NCBI GenBank assembly: GCA_030280995.1
Contig: JASXTE010000001.1
Coordinates: 19,952,106 to 20,016,105, forward strand
Direction of reading: 5' to 3'
Origin: Hemileia vastatrix
Lineage: Eukaryota; Basidiomycota; Pucciniomycetes; Pucciniales; Zaghouaniaceae
Length of the DNA: 64,000 nt
Part shown: in pieces, positions 12,230 to 24,036 of the stretch
Numbering within the stretch: the first letter of the stretch is position 1
Layout: each line of letters begins with the position of its first letter
Notes under the pieces: model-generated
Seen by the model: only the letters and a program-made list of their open reading frames with translations
What the model was told of the DNA's origin: nothing
The model's database searches: none
Made by a program: the position numbers and the translations under genes

Positions 12230-13700
12230 TTCATGATATTTCCTGATGTATTGAAATGGAAATATTCTTGTCACTGAGAACTCAAAAATACAACAACAAA
12301 TAAAGGATGGTATCTGGTTACATTACCCCCAAGAGAGTATCTCACTGGGGAAAGATGGGTATTTTCACTTGAAAGAGAACAATGTGGTAAATTTATTAAA
12401 TACAAGGCCAAGTATGTAGTGCAGGGCTCAAAGAAAATTTAAGTTATTGAATACAACAGCTCCTTTTTCCCATAAGAAACTTTTGCTTATCTACAACTAA
12501 CAAATAAAAACATTTGATGTGACTGAAGCATGGAAAAGGAGATATATGTGCAACAGCCTGAGATTTTTGTTAGTTAAAATCCTGAGTATGTGTGCAAACT
12601 TAAGAAATTGCTTTGTGGCACAGAAAAAATCTAAAAGGTGCTATTGGAAACACCTCAGTACTGTGTTTTCCAACTTGGGATAGAGTTCCATAAATCAAGA
12701 TTCCATAATATATGTTTTGACAAAGGATTGTTCTAAATCAATGATTATGGATTCATGAAAATGATTTGATGGTAGTGGGAATTAATGATGAGGTATTACA
12801 AGTTTTAGTACAGGATATTAAAATTTACCTTAAGGTAAAATTTTCTGATGAAATTTCTTCTATAGTAGGTTTGGCTATGTTGAGGTATGAAAAAGGCTTC
12901 ACCATTCATCCACCAGCTCTTGTCAATAAAATCTTAAATGAAAATTATCCAGTTGGACTCCAATCTTTTTTTCAGCTTCCTAATAATCTCTCTCTCACTT
13001 CTTCCAAAGAATACTCACATCTACCATTTAATTCCATAAAATTTGTTTTTATCATTGGCTCTTTAAAATATCTTGCAACAGGATCCAGACCATATTTAGA
13101 GTTCCAAGTCAAGTTCCTGGAAGGATTTACATCAAGCCCAGATAAAACTGAATGTGATGTGTTAAATTATTGACTAAGATATCTGAAGTTGACCAAATAC
13201 CTTAATTTTCACTATTTTCCAAAATATGTGAACATGCTAGTGACTAAAGGTTTTGAAACACCACATGGGGAGGAGAATTTTCTTGAGCTACTGGAAGGCA
13301 TATTTTTCAAGTGAAAAATTGTTTGATTCTTTGGCAGTCAAAATAAAATTTGCATGTGGAACCAGATTCTTTACACTCAGAACTCATGGAAATTTCAAAT
13401 GCAATGCATCAAGCACCATGGATGCAAAATGTATTGCAGAAATCAGACCTTTTTCATGGCTCTACACCCGTTTATTGTGATAACAAAGAAGAAATAGTAG
13501 CTGCAGCATAAATATCTTCTGAAAAAAGATGCTAAAATGTAGACAGAGATTTATATTTTAGAAATGAGAAATTAAATAGAAAAGAAATAACAATTGAATG
13601 GGTGTCTTCCAATAACCAAGTTTCTGATCTTCAAGCAAAAAATTTAGGACCCAATGTTTTGGGGGACAAAAGACATTTGCTAGGGGAGTTTTAAATTAAT
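12230..13700 (+). pseudogene. Copia-0: decayed Ty1/copia RT and RNase H
   Basis: Frames broken by several stops and shifts still show copia pol order: an N-terminal RT stretch resembling 'W.LV.LP...WVF' (12300-12370), 'YKAKYVVQGSK' (12395-12435), the RT C-terminal part with 'SLKYLATGSRPYLEFQV' (12766-13173), and RNase H traces ending in 'WVSSNNQVSDLQAKNL' (13600-13650), which is the usual copia C-terminus. Gag, protease and integrase cannot be read upstream. A relic with no coding capacity. Confidence 0.75.
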
Positions 13701-13755
13701 TTACTTATATTTATTTATTTATTCTTAGAAAGAAATGATAGCTGGCAAATCACTA

Positions 13756-14200
13756 AGAGGGAGGCTGTTATGTGCTGAGAAAAGGATACTTAGTTATTTA
13801 GGCTCTTATGTGCAGTGGCTGGAAAAGTGTTCTGGCCACTTTTCATGCATAATTTTGTTTAAACCTTTTTTATCTCTATCTCCCTTACAACAATAATCAC
13901 TGAAATACCCTAAAGACTCATTCTAACAATAATTTACCTTTCATTCTACAAGTTGGAAACTTTCTCTCTTTCATTTATCTGAATTTTTAGCTAATTTGAT
14001 GCTAACAGAAAATACACTTTTTTGCCACACCAGACCATGTATGACAGTTGGAAGATGTAGTGAATGGCCTCACATATCTCAATTGAAGGCACTGGTTGAA
14101 AGAATATTAATTAGCAAACCATATCAAACTTTTTCAAACCCATTCTTGACCTCTTTGATGAACTGTATGACAAAAAATGTCAAAATCCCCCCCCCATAAT
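13756..14200 (+). repeat. Copia-0 purine tract and probable 3' LTR start
   Basis: AGAGGGAGGC (13756-13765) is followed by TGTTATG, the usual arrangement of a polypurine tract and LTR start in copia elements, about 70 bases past the end of pol. No matching 5' LTR was found upstream, so the LTR's right limit is not known. Confidence 0.45.
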
Positions 14201-14866
14201 TGACCTAATGGTGACTTTTTTTTTCTCAGTTTTTTGTCTTTATGGCTTCAGAATATTTTTAAACTTACTTTTTTAATCTAAAACACTTTAAAACACTTTT
14301 CATATCATATTGGCTGCTATCACATGGCTTTATCCATTATCTAATTAGTTGGAATCTTTACTTCTGACTCTCTTTATCTCATTTTTGTAGCCAAATTAGT
14401 CAATGTTTTGGTATGTGGTTAGCTCTTCAGTGATCTCAACACTTGCAATAGTTGTTTCTGGTGGAGCTTTGAAACTTAAATCAAGTATAATTTCTGTTTT
14501 AGTGCAATCAAGGCACTATTAGGTTTGGGTTCTTCTCAAAAAAATTACTTTTTTAAGAAAAATAAATCATAAAGCAAAAATTCCTATGGTTTCAAAATAT
14601 TTTTCTTACACTTATTTATTTCTCTTGCCTTATGTTGCTTCTTAGAATATCCCCAACTTGTGCATGGATATTCCCATTGAGGATATCTTACTTGATGCAT
14701 AGTGATGATTTTCCTAAGTTCACTCATGGAAAAGACACTGACTTGGCTACCATAGGTAAGTAATGAAAATTTGGTTCACTCCTGGAAAAGACACTGATTT
14801 GGCTACCATAATTACTACTCAGCTCAACCTGCTTAAGGGGAACTTTTGGTAGTCCCCAGATTTTTT
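14201..14866. repeat. Gene-free region with a short direct duplication
   Basis: Two copies of a segment of about 37 bp, starting GTTCACTC and ending GGCTACCATA, lie at 14718-14754 and 14774-14810. They differ at two places. No gene is seen. Confidence 0.6.
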
Positions 14867-15158
14867 TACACTGTGTAACATGTGTGACATCATGCATGAC
14901 TCTTGTGTTAAATCTGAAAGATCAGTTGTCCCATTTTATTACATGACATGATGGCATATTTTGTGTAAGACATCGCCACTCAAAAACCAAACATGACACA
15001 ATTTTTCCCCATGAATTCTTCCATTTTCTCTCACACTGCACAAAAAACTGTGTCACATTTTCCTTTTGGGTGGCAATTTCCTGCATGCAAAACAAGACAT
15101 GATGTCTTGTAATAAAACAGGATATCTCATCTCACACATGTCACACATGTTGCTTGTA
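14867..15158. repeat. Fold-back (imperfect palindrome) element
   Basis: The left arm contains AACATGTGTGACAT, TTTTATTACATGACAT and GCCACTCAAAAACC. The right arm contains their reverse complements in reverse order (near 15050-15150), with mismatches and small gaps. The centre lies near 15010. A third, direct, partial copy of one arm motif (GTCACCCAAAATTCAAACGTGACAG) follows at about 15258-15283. It resembles a fold-back or long-TIR MITE. Confidence 0.6.
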
Positions 15159-15444
15159 GGGGGGCATAATTCAGTCGTGTGGTGCATCTGATGTATGTAC
15201 TGAAAGACAGATGCATGACATGGTCTCCTGCACTATGTCATGCTTCATTGCGGGACAATGTCACCCAAAATTCAAACGTGACAGTTTTGCCTGCAGTGAC
15301 ACTTTTTTTTAAATTTCTTGCAATCTCATCCAGCTAGGAGCATGAAGGCATTGTAAACTAATAGGCTAGGTACATGTGAGGAGTAATGAATGTAGTGGGT
15401 AAGTTATCTGGGCAATTAGCAGGATAAAAGGGGGAGCTAGGTAT

Positions 15445-15561
15445 TGGTGGTTACTTGGGGCAGCAGAGAAATAGATTTTAAATATATTCTTTTTACTCAA
15501 ACTCAGATGTGATAACAGATATATATACATGATGATACTGTGGCGTAGTCAAGACCTAACA
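15445..15561 (-). repeat. Copia-1 3' LTR
   Basis: 117 bp; on the element's strand it begins TGTTAGGTCTTGAC. It is the partner of 20596-20712. Confidence 0.85.
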
Positions 15562-15714
15562 CCTTGCTTGGTACTTCATGAAAGTAAATGATATAAAGAA
15601 GAATAAGAATAAAAAGAAAGAAAAAAAATAGAAACTGAGATGGAAAGTATTTAGATGGAGGCTTACATACTGTAGTAAAATGTGAGATAAATCTATATAT
15701 CATACCATACCAAG

Positions 15715-16383
15715 TGCTAGACGTCCTTTCTCATGGCATTGTTTGTTTAGAGCTTTTGTCATGATATCTACTTTTTGTTCTTTTGTAGAAACCCATTCAG
15801 TTGTGGCTTTTTTCTTGTGTAGTTGTTAGTTGATAAAATTTAATTCATGATTGCTGTGTCTGGTTCTTTTGTTTGAAGTTTTGTCTGTCGAGACTTTGAT
15901 GGATTCCTGATTGTCGCATAATATTTTGAATGGGCCATCAAACCCTACCAGTTTGAATAGGAGGTTTTGAATCCACAGAGCCATTCTTGTGGCAGAGCCT
16001 AGTGCCATATATTCCATGTGACATTTTGAGGTGGCAATAGATGGCATTCTTTTTGAGGGCCAGTAGATTAGTGCATTGTTAAGAGTGATAATCATGCCCC
16101 CCATTGATCTGGAGAATTCACCACCCCAGTTGGAATCAGAGTAAATGTTGATTGGTTTGCTGTTGATTTTGGGGTATAAGTTTAGTTTCTTGTTGGATGT
16201 GTATAGCAGGTAGCCTAGTAGGTGCCTTAGGGCTCTCCAGTGTTCATTTTTTGGCCTTTTGGCATGTCTGGCTAGTTGGTTGACTGTGAAACTTAGGTAA
16301 GGCCGGGTTGCTGTGGCAATATATGTTAGGGAACCAACAATGGATAGGTATTCTGTCGGTCTCACTGGTGGTGCTAAGGTCAA
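15715..16383 (-). pseudogene. Copia-1 RT C-terminus and RNase H
   Basis: A 185-codon open stretch (15826-16383) gives the copia RT tail with 'SLTYIATATRPYLSF' and 'HWRALRHLLGYL', then RNase H with 'YSDSNWGGEFSRS', a 'YMALGSATRMALWIQ' helix and 'LCDNQESIKV'. The usual C-terminal 'WVSTKEQKVDIMTKAL' continues to about 15720 after one stop. The fixed SNWGG and CDNQ motifs make the family certain. Confidence 0.82.
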
Positions 16384-17099
16384 TTTTAGATGGCAGAGGT
16401 TGATGGTGCATAAGGAGAGTAGGGTGATGGTTCTTAATGATTTTGTTGATTAAAATCTGGTTGACTGAGTTGAAAACCTTTGGAATTTCTTTCAACTTTG
16501 AGTCCAACAATGCCTGATAGTTTCTCTTGCCACTTTATGATGAGTGATTTTCAGAGATCATGCTCTAGATTTTTAAGTGTTGATATGCTATCTCCCATGA
16601 CAAGTCCATCATCAACGTGGACCCATATCATTGCTTTGGAGTCAGTGTTCCATAGGAAATACACACTGTTTTCATACCTTGACATTGTGTAGCCTATATC
16701 TTTTAGTTGATTTCCAAAATGTTGCCACCAGCATCTTGCCACCTGGCATGTACCATATAGAGCTTTTTGTAGTTTTAATGCTTTCCCATCTTTGTACCCA
16801 AAACCTGGTGGGTCTTTTACCCATACCTCTTCATTGATTGGACTGAATACATATGCTGCAGTGACTTCAAATGAGTAAACTGAACAGTTGTTGGTAGCTG
16901 CTATAGTCAGGATCAAACATTGAGCAGTAAAAGAAGCCGTTGGTGCAAAGGTTGAGGAATAGTCAATGCCTTTCAATTGCCTGAAACCTTTTGCTACATA
17001 CCTTGCTTTCAGTTTGGTTTGACCCGTCAAGCTGTCTGTTTTTTCTGCAAAACCCCATTTGGTGTCAAGAATCCTAGTGCCCTTTGGAGGTTTTTCACG
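16384..17099 (-). pseudogene. Copia-1 reverse transcriptase core
   Basis: The open segment 16551-17030 carries 'LKARYVAKGFRQ', 'YSSTFAPTA', 'EEVWVKDPPGF' and 'LYGTCQVARCWW', all copia RT landmarks. The active site reads HVDD where YVDD is usual, so the Tyr has become His. A frame change follows near 16550. Confidence 0.85.
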
Positions 17100-18553
17100 G
17101 GTCTAGACATTCATGGTGGTGAGGTTTTCTATTTCTGTGTGACATGCCTTTTTCCATTTGACACTTCTGATGGATTTTTCTGCTTCTTTGAATGATTTCG
17201 GAACATCAGTCACAGAAAAGGCACAATTTTCTAGGATGGATTGGGACATACGCTCCTGATCAAGCATTAATTCTACAGGTTTGAAGGTTCCTAGTTGTTG
17301 ACTGTTGTCATCAATTGCGGAATTTTTTAGTAAGAAATCAAAGGACATTTTCTCAGAGGGTTTTTGTATGGTGACTTGACCTGGTTGGTTGGGGAAAGTT
17401 GCCCAGGCAGAGGTAATTATTTTTTCTGTTTCAGGATCCCAAAAAATCCAACACTTCATTCCCAATGGGTAACCTACAATGTAGCACTTTCTTGCTCTGG
17501 AATCTAGCTTTAAGCGCTTCTCCTCTGTAATATGTACATATTCTGTTTCTCCAAACCTCCTGAGTATGTCCAATCGTGGTTTCACATTAAACATTGCCTT
17601 GTAGGGTGTTTTATGCAGCGAGGATTTGTTTGGAATCCTTTTGAGGATGTATGAGGCCCACTTGAAAGAAAAACTCCAGAATGACTTAGGAAGTTGGCTT
17701 GCAAAGAGTAATGTTCTACCAGATTCAGTCACATTTTGATTGTAGCATTTGATTTTCCCATTTTGCTGGTGGTAGTAGGGGAGAGACTGCTCATGGACAA
17801 TGCCCTTGTTGGATAGGTAAGAATCTAGATTTCTGTTTCAGAATTTACCTTCATTGTCTGATCAGAATATTTTTACAGTTGCATCTGTCTGTTTTTCAAG
17901 CCTGGTAATAACGTCAATTACCTGCCCTTCTGTCTCACTTTTGTTGCGTAGAACATGACACTCACTATATGATGTGGTGAGATCCTTGATGGTGAGGGCC
18001 TACAGGCCATTGTCTACAGAGGTCTCCTCTAAGGGTCCTATCAGGTCAGCTGTCAGGATCTCTAGTTTAATTGGGCTTCTGCCAGTTGTTTCAAGAAAAG
18101 TTTCCCTCCTGCTGTTGCACATTTGGAAAGTGTCACATATTATTTTTCCTGGAGGGAGCTTTTCAGGGAGATCATCCTTCAAATTTTCTGGAGACTTACA
18201 TGTCCCAGTAGGCAATGCCAGTTGTATAAGACTTCTTCATCTTTTGATCTTTTTCTTTGTTTGGGTTGGCTCAATGGCAATGCTAAGTGGCAAATTAGTG
18301 GTGTAACTAGACTATGATTCATTGCAATGGATAAGTTAGAGAAATCACTATGTACAGGATCATTATTTCTAATAGTGAGTGACAACACAGGCATTGTTGT
18401 CATCCATATCCTGTCTTTTGAGTTGAACTTGGAAATGAGTATAGTTTCCCGTTCAAAAATAACATGAAAGTTGTTTGAGTATGTGATTAGTAGTCTAGCT
18501 TCTCCTTTGATCAATGAGACTGGTGAGATTAGCATACCCTTGCTTCCTTGCAA
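17100..18553 (-). pseudogene. Copia-1 integrase region
   Basis: Pieces in more than one frame show the GAG-pre-integrase zinc finger ('WHCLLGHVSLQKI' near 18180-18240), the catalytic core with a first Asp ('LTADLIGP'), a damaged 'SDNEGKF' and 'YYHQQNG' followed by 'LPKSFWSFSFKWASYILKRIPN' features (17103-17732). Stops lie inside the core, including one directly before SDN. Confidence 0.8.
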
Positions 18554-18996
18554 TAGAAAACTGGGCTAATACTGATAATTTGACCAGTCTCCCCAGTGAA
18601 TTGGAGTGTCCCTTTCCCTGTGATTTGAGGTTTGGTGCCATTAGTTTCCACTTTCATTGGCATGGGTGTTTCAAAAGGAATGAAATAAACTAACTCATTA
18701 AGGTTCCCTGAGAAGTGGTGAGTTGCCCCTGTATCAAATAAGGGAGGGGGCAAGGAGTGTTCCTGCTGCAAGTGGAGTCTTTGGAACGCTGCCACAGTTT
18801 CTTCTTCTGTGTTGTCAGTTATCTCCATAGCTTTGGCTCTCAATGGTGGAGCGTTGCAAGCTGGTGCATTTGGTAGGCGAGGAGGATAAACCGGGCGGTA
18901 AGAGTCCATTTTCTGCTGAGGCGGTGGAGGAGGGTTGTAATTTTGATTGTTGCCAGTTGGTGGCATGAAGGATGGTTGGATTACCATAGGATACAC
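18529..18996 (-). pseudogene. Copia-1 protease region
   Basis: The frame holds 'LFDTGATHHFSGN' (near 18705-18745), the aspartic protease active site of copia elements. A Pro/Asn-rich linker comes before it. The frame joins the zinc-knuckle segment upstream only through a stop or shift near 19037. Confidence 0.8.
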
Positions 18997-19035
18997 AGGT
19001 TGTAATCCTTGCGGGATGTATGAGGTGGGTGGTGG

Positions 19036-20136
19036 TCATGATGCAAAAACAGTGCCTCTTGGGCAATTGGACTGGTAATGATCCAGGCTATTGCAATTCC
19101 AGCAAGTGGGTGGCCTTGATGGTCTTGCAGCAGCCAATATGGGTTCAGACAGAGCAATCAAGTTGTTTTGGGATCCAGAAGATTGGCTAAATTCATTAGA
19201 AATTGTTTGAGGACAAGGAGTGTTATTGGTGATCTCAGTAAATTTGTTTTCCATGTGAGTGGGAGTGTTGACATTCAATCAATTTGTGTCATCATTCCTT
19301 ATTCTATCCCAGGTAGAGGATAAAGTCTGCTGCATTGTTACCAATCCGGGGATGTCTCTGGAGACTTTAACAAGGATTTCAGTATCTCACATGGCCTCTA
19401 TGCTGAATCTGGGATCTTCCTTGATCGCTTGTTGGAAAAGAAAGGCAAGTGTTTTGTTGTTTAGGCTTATTCCTTGGGCCTTGAGGTCTGCATAGCAGTC
19501 TTTTATGTGAGCAATCATTTCAATGGGACTTGCAAGGCTTTTGGATCAAATGTCTAGGAGTTTGTTGAGAGCATTTAGTTGACCAGACCTTGATAGTATG
19601 TTGTATTGTTGTCTAAGATGTTTGAAGGCTTTGGTACTTGGCACTATGGACATTATCTGAGTTTTGACATTGATGAGGATGGCCCTGCCAATTCTTTCTC
19701 TTGCAGAGCCGGTGAATGGATTTGGTTGAGTGAGAAAATTGGGATCGCCAATGTAGTCAGTAAGTACAATCTGCAGCTCCTGGTACCAGAGTCAAAAATT
19801 TGACCCATTGTCTTTGAGCTTTGATGGCCAGGTTGCCATTTCTTTCTGTATGTCCCTTATGGTGTTGGTGACTTGTTTTCTTGCCATGTCTTGGGAGGCG
19901 GCATGATTGTCACAATATTCTTCATCATCTGAAGGAAGCATTCTTTGTTGGTTGTGTTGATAGGGATCAAAGTCCTCGTCATCAGAATCTTCATCTTCTG
20001 GATATTGTGGTGGTGCTGGTTGGGTTTGAGAAGGCCTTCGTTGTTGTTGGGTGGTAGATGTTGAGGCTGTTGTTGGTGTTGATTGTTGGATATTGTTACC
20101 TCTGGCTGGGGTGGTTGTTTCTGATTGTGGTCGCAT
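19036..20136 (-). pseudogene. Copia-1 gag with CCHC zinc knuckle
   Basis: The ATG at 20136 opens a Gln/Thr/Pro-rich and acidic N-terminus (to 19792). The middle capsid part (19280-19790) is broken. A canonical CX2CX4HX4C knuckle (C-W-N-C ... H ... C) lies in 19036-19278. It would package element RNA if intact. Confidence 0.75.
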
Positions 20137-20580
20137 GATTGTGAATTAATTTATATCTTTTTTTTTCTTTCTTTTTTTTTTATTAAGTAACTATGCTAAA
20201 ATTGAGAAAACAGAACAGAGAGATATGAAAGAAAAGAAAAAAGAGAGAGAAAGAAGAAAAAAAAAATTGAAAGTTAGAGGAACAAGAGAAAAGGGAAAAA
20301 AAAAGTTTTTGGGTGAATGTGTGCCCACAAACACTTATGCTCAGAATCTTGCAAGGATCCCAACCTAATCACCTGGGAGATAAGAAAAGGAGAACAGAAG
20401 AAAGAAAAAGAAAGAATATGAGATAGAGAGAGAATGAAAAAAAAATGGAAAGAAACAAAGAAGGAAAAGAAAAAATATTATATATTATTTTTGAGCTGAT
20501 TGCTGACAAGGCAGAGGTGCTGATGAGGTGGTAGTCGTGTAAGTGAAAGAGAGAGAAAAAGAAATTATTTGGCGCTTTAA
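20137..20580 (-). other. Copia-1 leader, purine/pyrimidine-rich
   Basis: Between the primer site and the gag ATG the plus strand is dominated by GA-rich runs (GAGAAAGAAG and similar), so the element's RNA leader would be CU-rich. No reading frame is seen. Confidence 0.6.
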
Positions 20581-20592
20581 GGGCCCATAACC
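20581..20592 (-). other. Copia-1 primer site, half-tRNA-iMet type
   Basis: The plus strand reads GGGCCCATAACC directly inside the 5' LTR. This word matches the anticodon-arm region of eukaryotic initiator tRNA-Met, the internal site used as primer by Drosophila copia and many fungal Ty1/copia elements. The element RNA would read GGTTATGGGCCC. Confidence 0.75.
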
Positions 20593-20595
20593 TAT

Positions 20596-20712
20596 TGGTG
20601 GTTACTCGGGGCAGCAGAGAAATAGATTTTATATATATTCTTTTTACTCAAACTCAGATGTGATAACAGATATATATACATGATGATACTGCAGTGTAGT
20701 CAAGACCTAACA
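20596..20712 (-). repeat. Copia-1 5' LTR
   Basis: 117 bp, the partner of 15445-15561. It borders the primer site at its inner end. Confidence 0.85.
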
Positions 20713-21132
20713 CCAGGTGCCTCTGAAGACACAGATGGGATTGCCATAGGGGGAAGGGTGGAGGTTAATCCTCGAGGGGTTGTGGTTTGATGGGCAGGGT
20801 TTTCAAGAATGTAAGGGGAGTGGAATTTCACAGCTGACCCAAGATGAATGACCAGGCACAATCATCCAGATAATGGGGGGATGGCAATGTGGGGTGGGTT
20901 CTCCAGCCTTCATGCACATGTCCATCCACCATAGGTTGCTGAGGGAGAGTAGAGATATCCTTGGGAGAATGAGACGTCGACACCAGCATGAAAACAAGTG
21001 TGCCAACCTTGGGCAAAGAGGGTGTGGTTAAAAGGGGTGAGGCAGCAAGGATTCAAACCTGCAACACAAAAGTCAAGGTGAGTGACTAGTGGCCATCCAG
21101 GTGATGATCTAACCACGTAGACCATCTCGCCC
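20713..21132 (-). repeat. SINE-like repeat with a class II tRNA head
   Basis: Read on the minus strand, 21132-21034 resembles a tRNA of about 98 nt: acceptor GGGCGAG against CTCACCC (6 of 7 pairs), a box A-like TGGTCTACGTGG and a box B-like GGTTTGAATCC (plus-strand 21049-21059). The long distance between boxes suits a Leu/Ser-type tRNA, but the anticodon arm does not fold. A body of about 320 bases, more GC-rich than the surroundings, follows down to the Copia-1 LTR. I read it as a tRNA-derived SINE cut by the Copia-1 insertion. Confidence 0.5.
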
Positions 21133-21941
21133 TTGCAGTGACACTTTGAACCCTTGTGCCTTCCATTCACAAATTTTTATACCCTTCCCTCCTGTAATTT
21201 GGTTTTCCTTGTGTTCTCTTCACTTCCAATCAGACCCCATTTAAGCCACACGGACATATCTGGAGTGCCTCTATACACCCTCAGTTTTCTACTTTGAGAC
21301 TAGGGAAAGAAGAAAGCAGTGAGAGTGTGGAACGTGGGGATGGTTTTAAGAAGAAAGATTGACAGGGTGGGGAATTGAGGAGCAAAGAGGAGAGGGTGGC
21401 AGTTGGGTGGGAAGCATTGGCCTGACTGCCCATCAGCTCCTTGCTATGAATTTCCGCGTGACCAGGGCACCCGTGCGGCAAGAGGCTGACGAGGGAACTG
21501 GCATTGCGGAAATGGGTAACTGATGAGACAATGGATGAGAGGAGTGAGTGGTATTAGAGGATGTGAGAGAAGGGAAAGAGAGGTGTTGGATGACCCATGA
21601 GAGTAAGGGATTTGGCGTGAAGGCGAGCTGGATAAGACAAGCACATGTGTAGCTTCACGAGGATTTTCATGATTTTTAACCCAGTTAGACGAGTATTTAC
21701 GCAGTTGGACGTATCACATATTACCACACTGCAATTCACTGATGGCCATGGTCTGGATCCCTGCTCTCGCAGACAACAGTCATGATGCTGGCTTTCCTTA
21801 GCTTGCTTTAACAGACATCATTAGCCTGCTTGTCATTAGTTTGTGTCATATTGTTTTGCCAACGATAAGCATTGCCCTGGGTGCCCTTCTTATTAATAAT
21901 CCCATCCACTCCTATTCTCTTCTATTTTTCTCTTTTCGCTA
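21133..21941. other. Upstream region of the GT90 gene
   Basis: Higher GC than its surroundings and free of recognised repeats. Several short overlapping open frames on the minus strand look like chance. The last 50 bases before the GT90 ATG are pyrimidine-rich (CTATTCTCTTCTATTTTTC), as is common upstream of fungal start codons. No TATA box could be assigned. Confidence 0.5.
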
Positions 21942-24036
21942 ATGCATTCACCCTGCACTATCAGTTCACCCCATCCACCCCGCAAAAATTCTTGCTCCTT
22001 ATCCAGCCCTCTTGTTTCCCATTGCCCCACTTCTTCGGCCCATAATAAATACCCTGCCCCATCATATGTATCTTCGGCCTCTCATGTTCCTCTTCCATCT
22101 TCTACCCCTTTCGCTAGTCACGTAGCTGTGAGAAACGCCAGAACGGTTTTGTTTTGGCATACATCATGGCGATCACGTCCAGTAATGTTTTGCCTGTTGA
22201 TATTTTGCTTATGTGGTGTGCTTTGGATCGATAGACACTTTTTCCGTCCTACGCATAACATCCGTATAATATTGCCTCCGCGAACCATTTCGAGACCTGA
22301 CACTTCGAAGCTATCACAAGTCATCGATTCCAAAGAATCATTTTCAATTTTTGACAACAGAGCTCTGAGCTACGGAAAATGTGAACAATTGTTTCCGAGC
22401 CTTTATCAAGAAATTTTGCGGGTCAGAGATGCCTACAGATTACGCGGGCCCGTGCGTCAAGAGGAACTGGGTAGGATATTTATATTTTCTTATCTATCAA
22501 GAAAAAATGGTCACATCATAATTAAAGCATCGTTTCCAATAGTTAATATGGTATTAATCATTGTTTATGACAGATTCTGCTGTCAACCATGCCCACGCTC
22601 GAGTTTTGATTTATCGAAACCGTATGTTTGTAAAACAATTCAACGGGTTGGTACAATCTTTTGCACTGAGTAATCAAATGTATATTGATTTAATATATAC
22701 TTTTAGCGGTCTTGGAACTCGGACAGAGGCAATTCTAAATTCAATTCGTAAGTTTTTTTGGATACACTTTGATTCATCTGTTATATAGTCAATCAGTTAG
22801 CTTACTGATTTTGTTTAAGCAGAAGACGCAGTGATTACCGCAACGGAAAAAATTCCCAACATTGAATTCATTGTCAACACTTTAGACGCACCGAAAGATA
22901 ATAAAAGTAATCTTCCTGTTTGGGTATTAGACAAAGCTGAAGATCAAGAAGAGCTCTGGATTATGCCAGATTTTGGGTTTTATTCTTGGCCTGAACCTAG
23001 AGTGGGGAGCATGTCTGACGTGCGTGATAAATGTACAAAAGTTGAAACATCTTTAACGTGGAAAAACAAAATTCCCAAAGTGTTTTGGAGAGGGGCACTT
23101 TTAACAAAGTTAAGAGAGGTTAGTATTGAGTTTCATTATTAATTAACAAAAAAGTCTTAACTGGGTCAACGTTTAGATATATATACAAATGGTATTTTTG
23201 GAACAAAAAGTTTGGGGGGGGGAATAAGAATAAGGCTAACTAATCTTATTATATTTTATTTTTTCGCGCTGTGCTTTGGCTCTTAAGGAACTTTACGAAA
23301 CGGCTAAAAGGTATAAGTGGAGCGACATTTTACCATTAGATTGGAACAATTTACAGGGAAGACTAAAACCTTTAGAGGAGCATTGTCGATATAAATATCT
23401 GATTCATGTGGAGGGATTCGCCTACTCCGGACGGCTAAAATATCTTCAAATGTGTCGCAGCGTCATAATAACTCATCCTTTAAAATATCTTCAAGTAAGA
23501 AACTTTCTCAACATATTTTTTCCAAGCCCCTGAGACTTGCGCTCAATGTTTGTTCCTAGCATTTCCATCATCTCTTAAATTATAATAATACCTCTCCAGA
23601 TCAAAATATTGTTATGACACCCGGGAAAAACTTTGCAAGTCTGCCTCATGTAGTGGAGAAATTATTAGCTGATGAGGTTCACGCCGAACGTATCGCCAAT
23701 AATTCACAGAAACTTTTCCGATATTATCACAGTCCTGCTGCAATCAATTGTTATTGGAGAAAGTTGAGTTGACTTGTTCCTACATATTCACATACATTAA
23801 TCCAGTGGTTTGAAGATGATCTTCAAGTATTCATACTTTTGGAAAAATATAAAAAAATCATTTTTTAAATTAATGCTAGACTAATATATGCTCTCGCTAC
23901 TTTGTTTACTTTTTTTAGAATGTTCAAAGCGTGGTCTGAAGTGCAAGGATTCAACCCGGTTCCATCACCTGCAGAAACTGATTTTGAGTCTTTCAAGTTT
24001 GTTCTGCTAGTTTTTTTATCAAGTACAGTAGAATGA
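21942..24036 (+). CDS. CAP10-like glycosyltransferase, family GT90
   Basis: Seven exons fit in frame: 21942-22470, 22574-22646, 22707-22747, 22823-23118, 23288-23494, 23560-23762, 23919-24036; product about 488 aa. It is a type II membrane protein: residues 81-97 (VMFCLLIFCLCGVLW) form a signal anchor after a Ser/Pro-rich tail, so the catalytic part should face the Golgi or ER lumen. GT90 landmarks are a RVLIYRN strand, 'IPNIEFIVNT', 'PKVFWRGA', the donor-site region 'EGFAYSGRLKYLQMCRSVI', and 'AERIANNSQKLFRYYHSPAA' with CYWR near the end. GT90 includes fungal capsule-associated CAP10 and xylosyltransferases; the sugar used here is not predictable. Splices at 22647 (GTTGGT) and 23763 (GTTGAG) are non-consensus and chosen because they keep the family frame. 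The gene looks intact. Confidence 0.88.

Larger units (their letters stand above)
15445..20712 (-). mobile_element. Copia-1: decayed Ty1/copia retrotransposon with 117-bp LTRs
   Basis: Two 117-bp direct repeats (15445-15561 and 20596-20712), with about five differences between them, flank a copia gag-pol on the minus strand in the order gag, zinc knuckle, protease, integrase, RT, RNase H. On the element's strand the LTR reads TGTTAG...CCACCA. The coding region carries many stops and shifts. The flanks (GGTAT and CCAGG) show no target duplication, so the copy is old or rearranged. Confidence 0.88.

Noticed and set aside
20803..21739. Cluster of 60-86 codon frames on the minus strand
   Set aside because: They overlap in several frames, match nothing, and lie partly over the SINE-like repeat.
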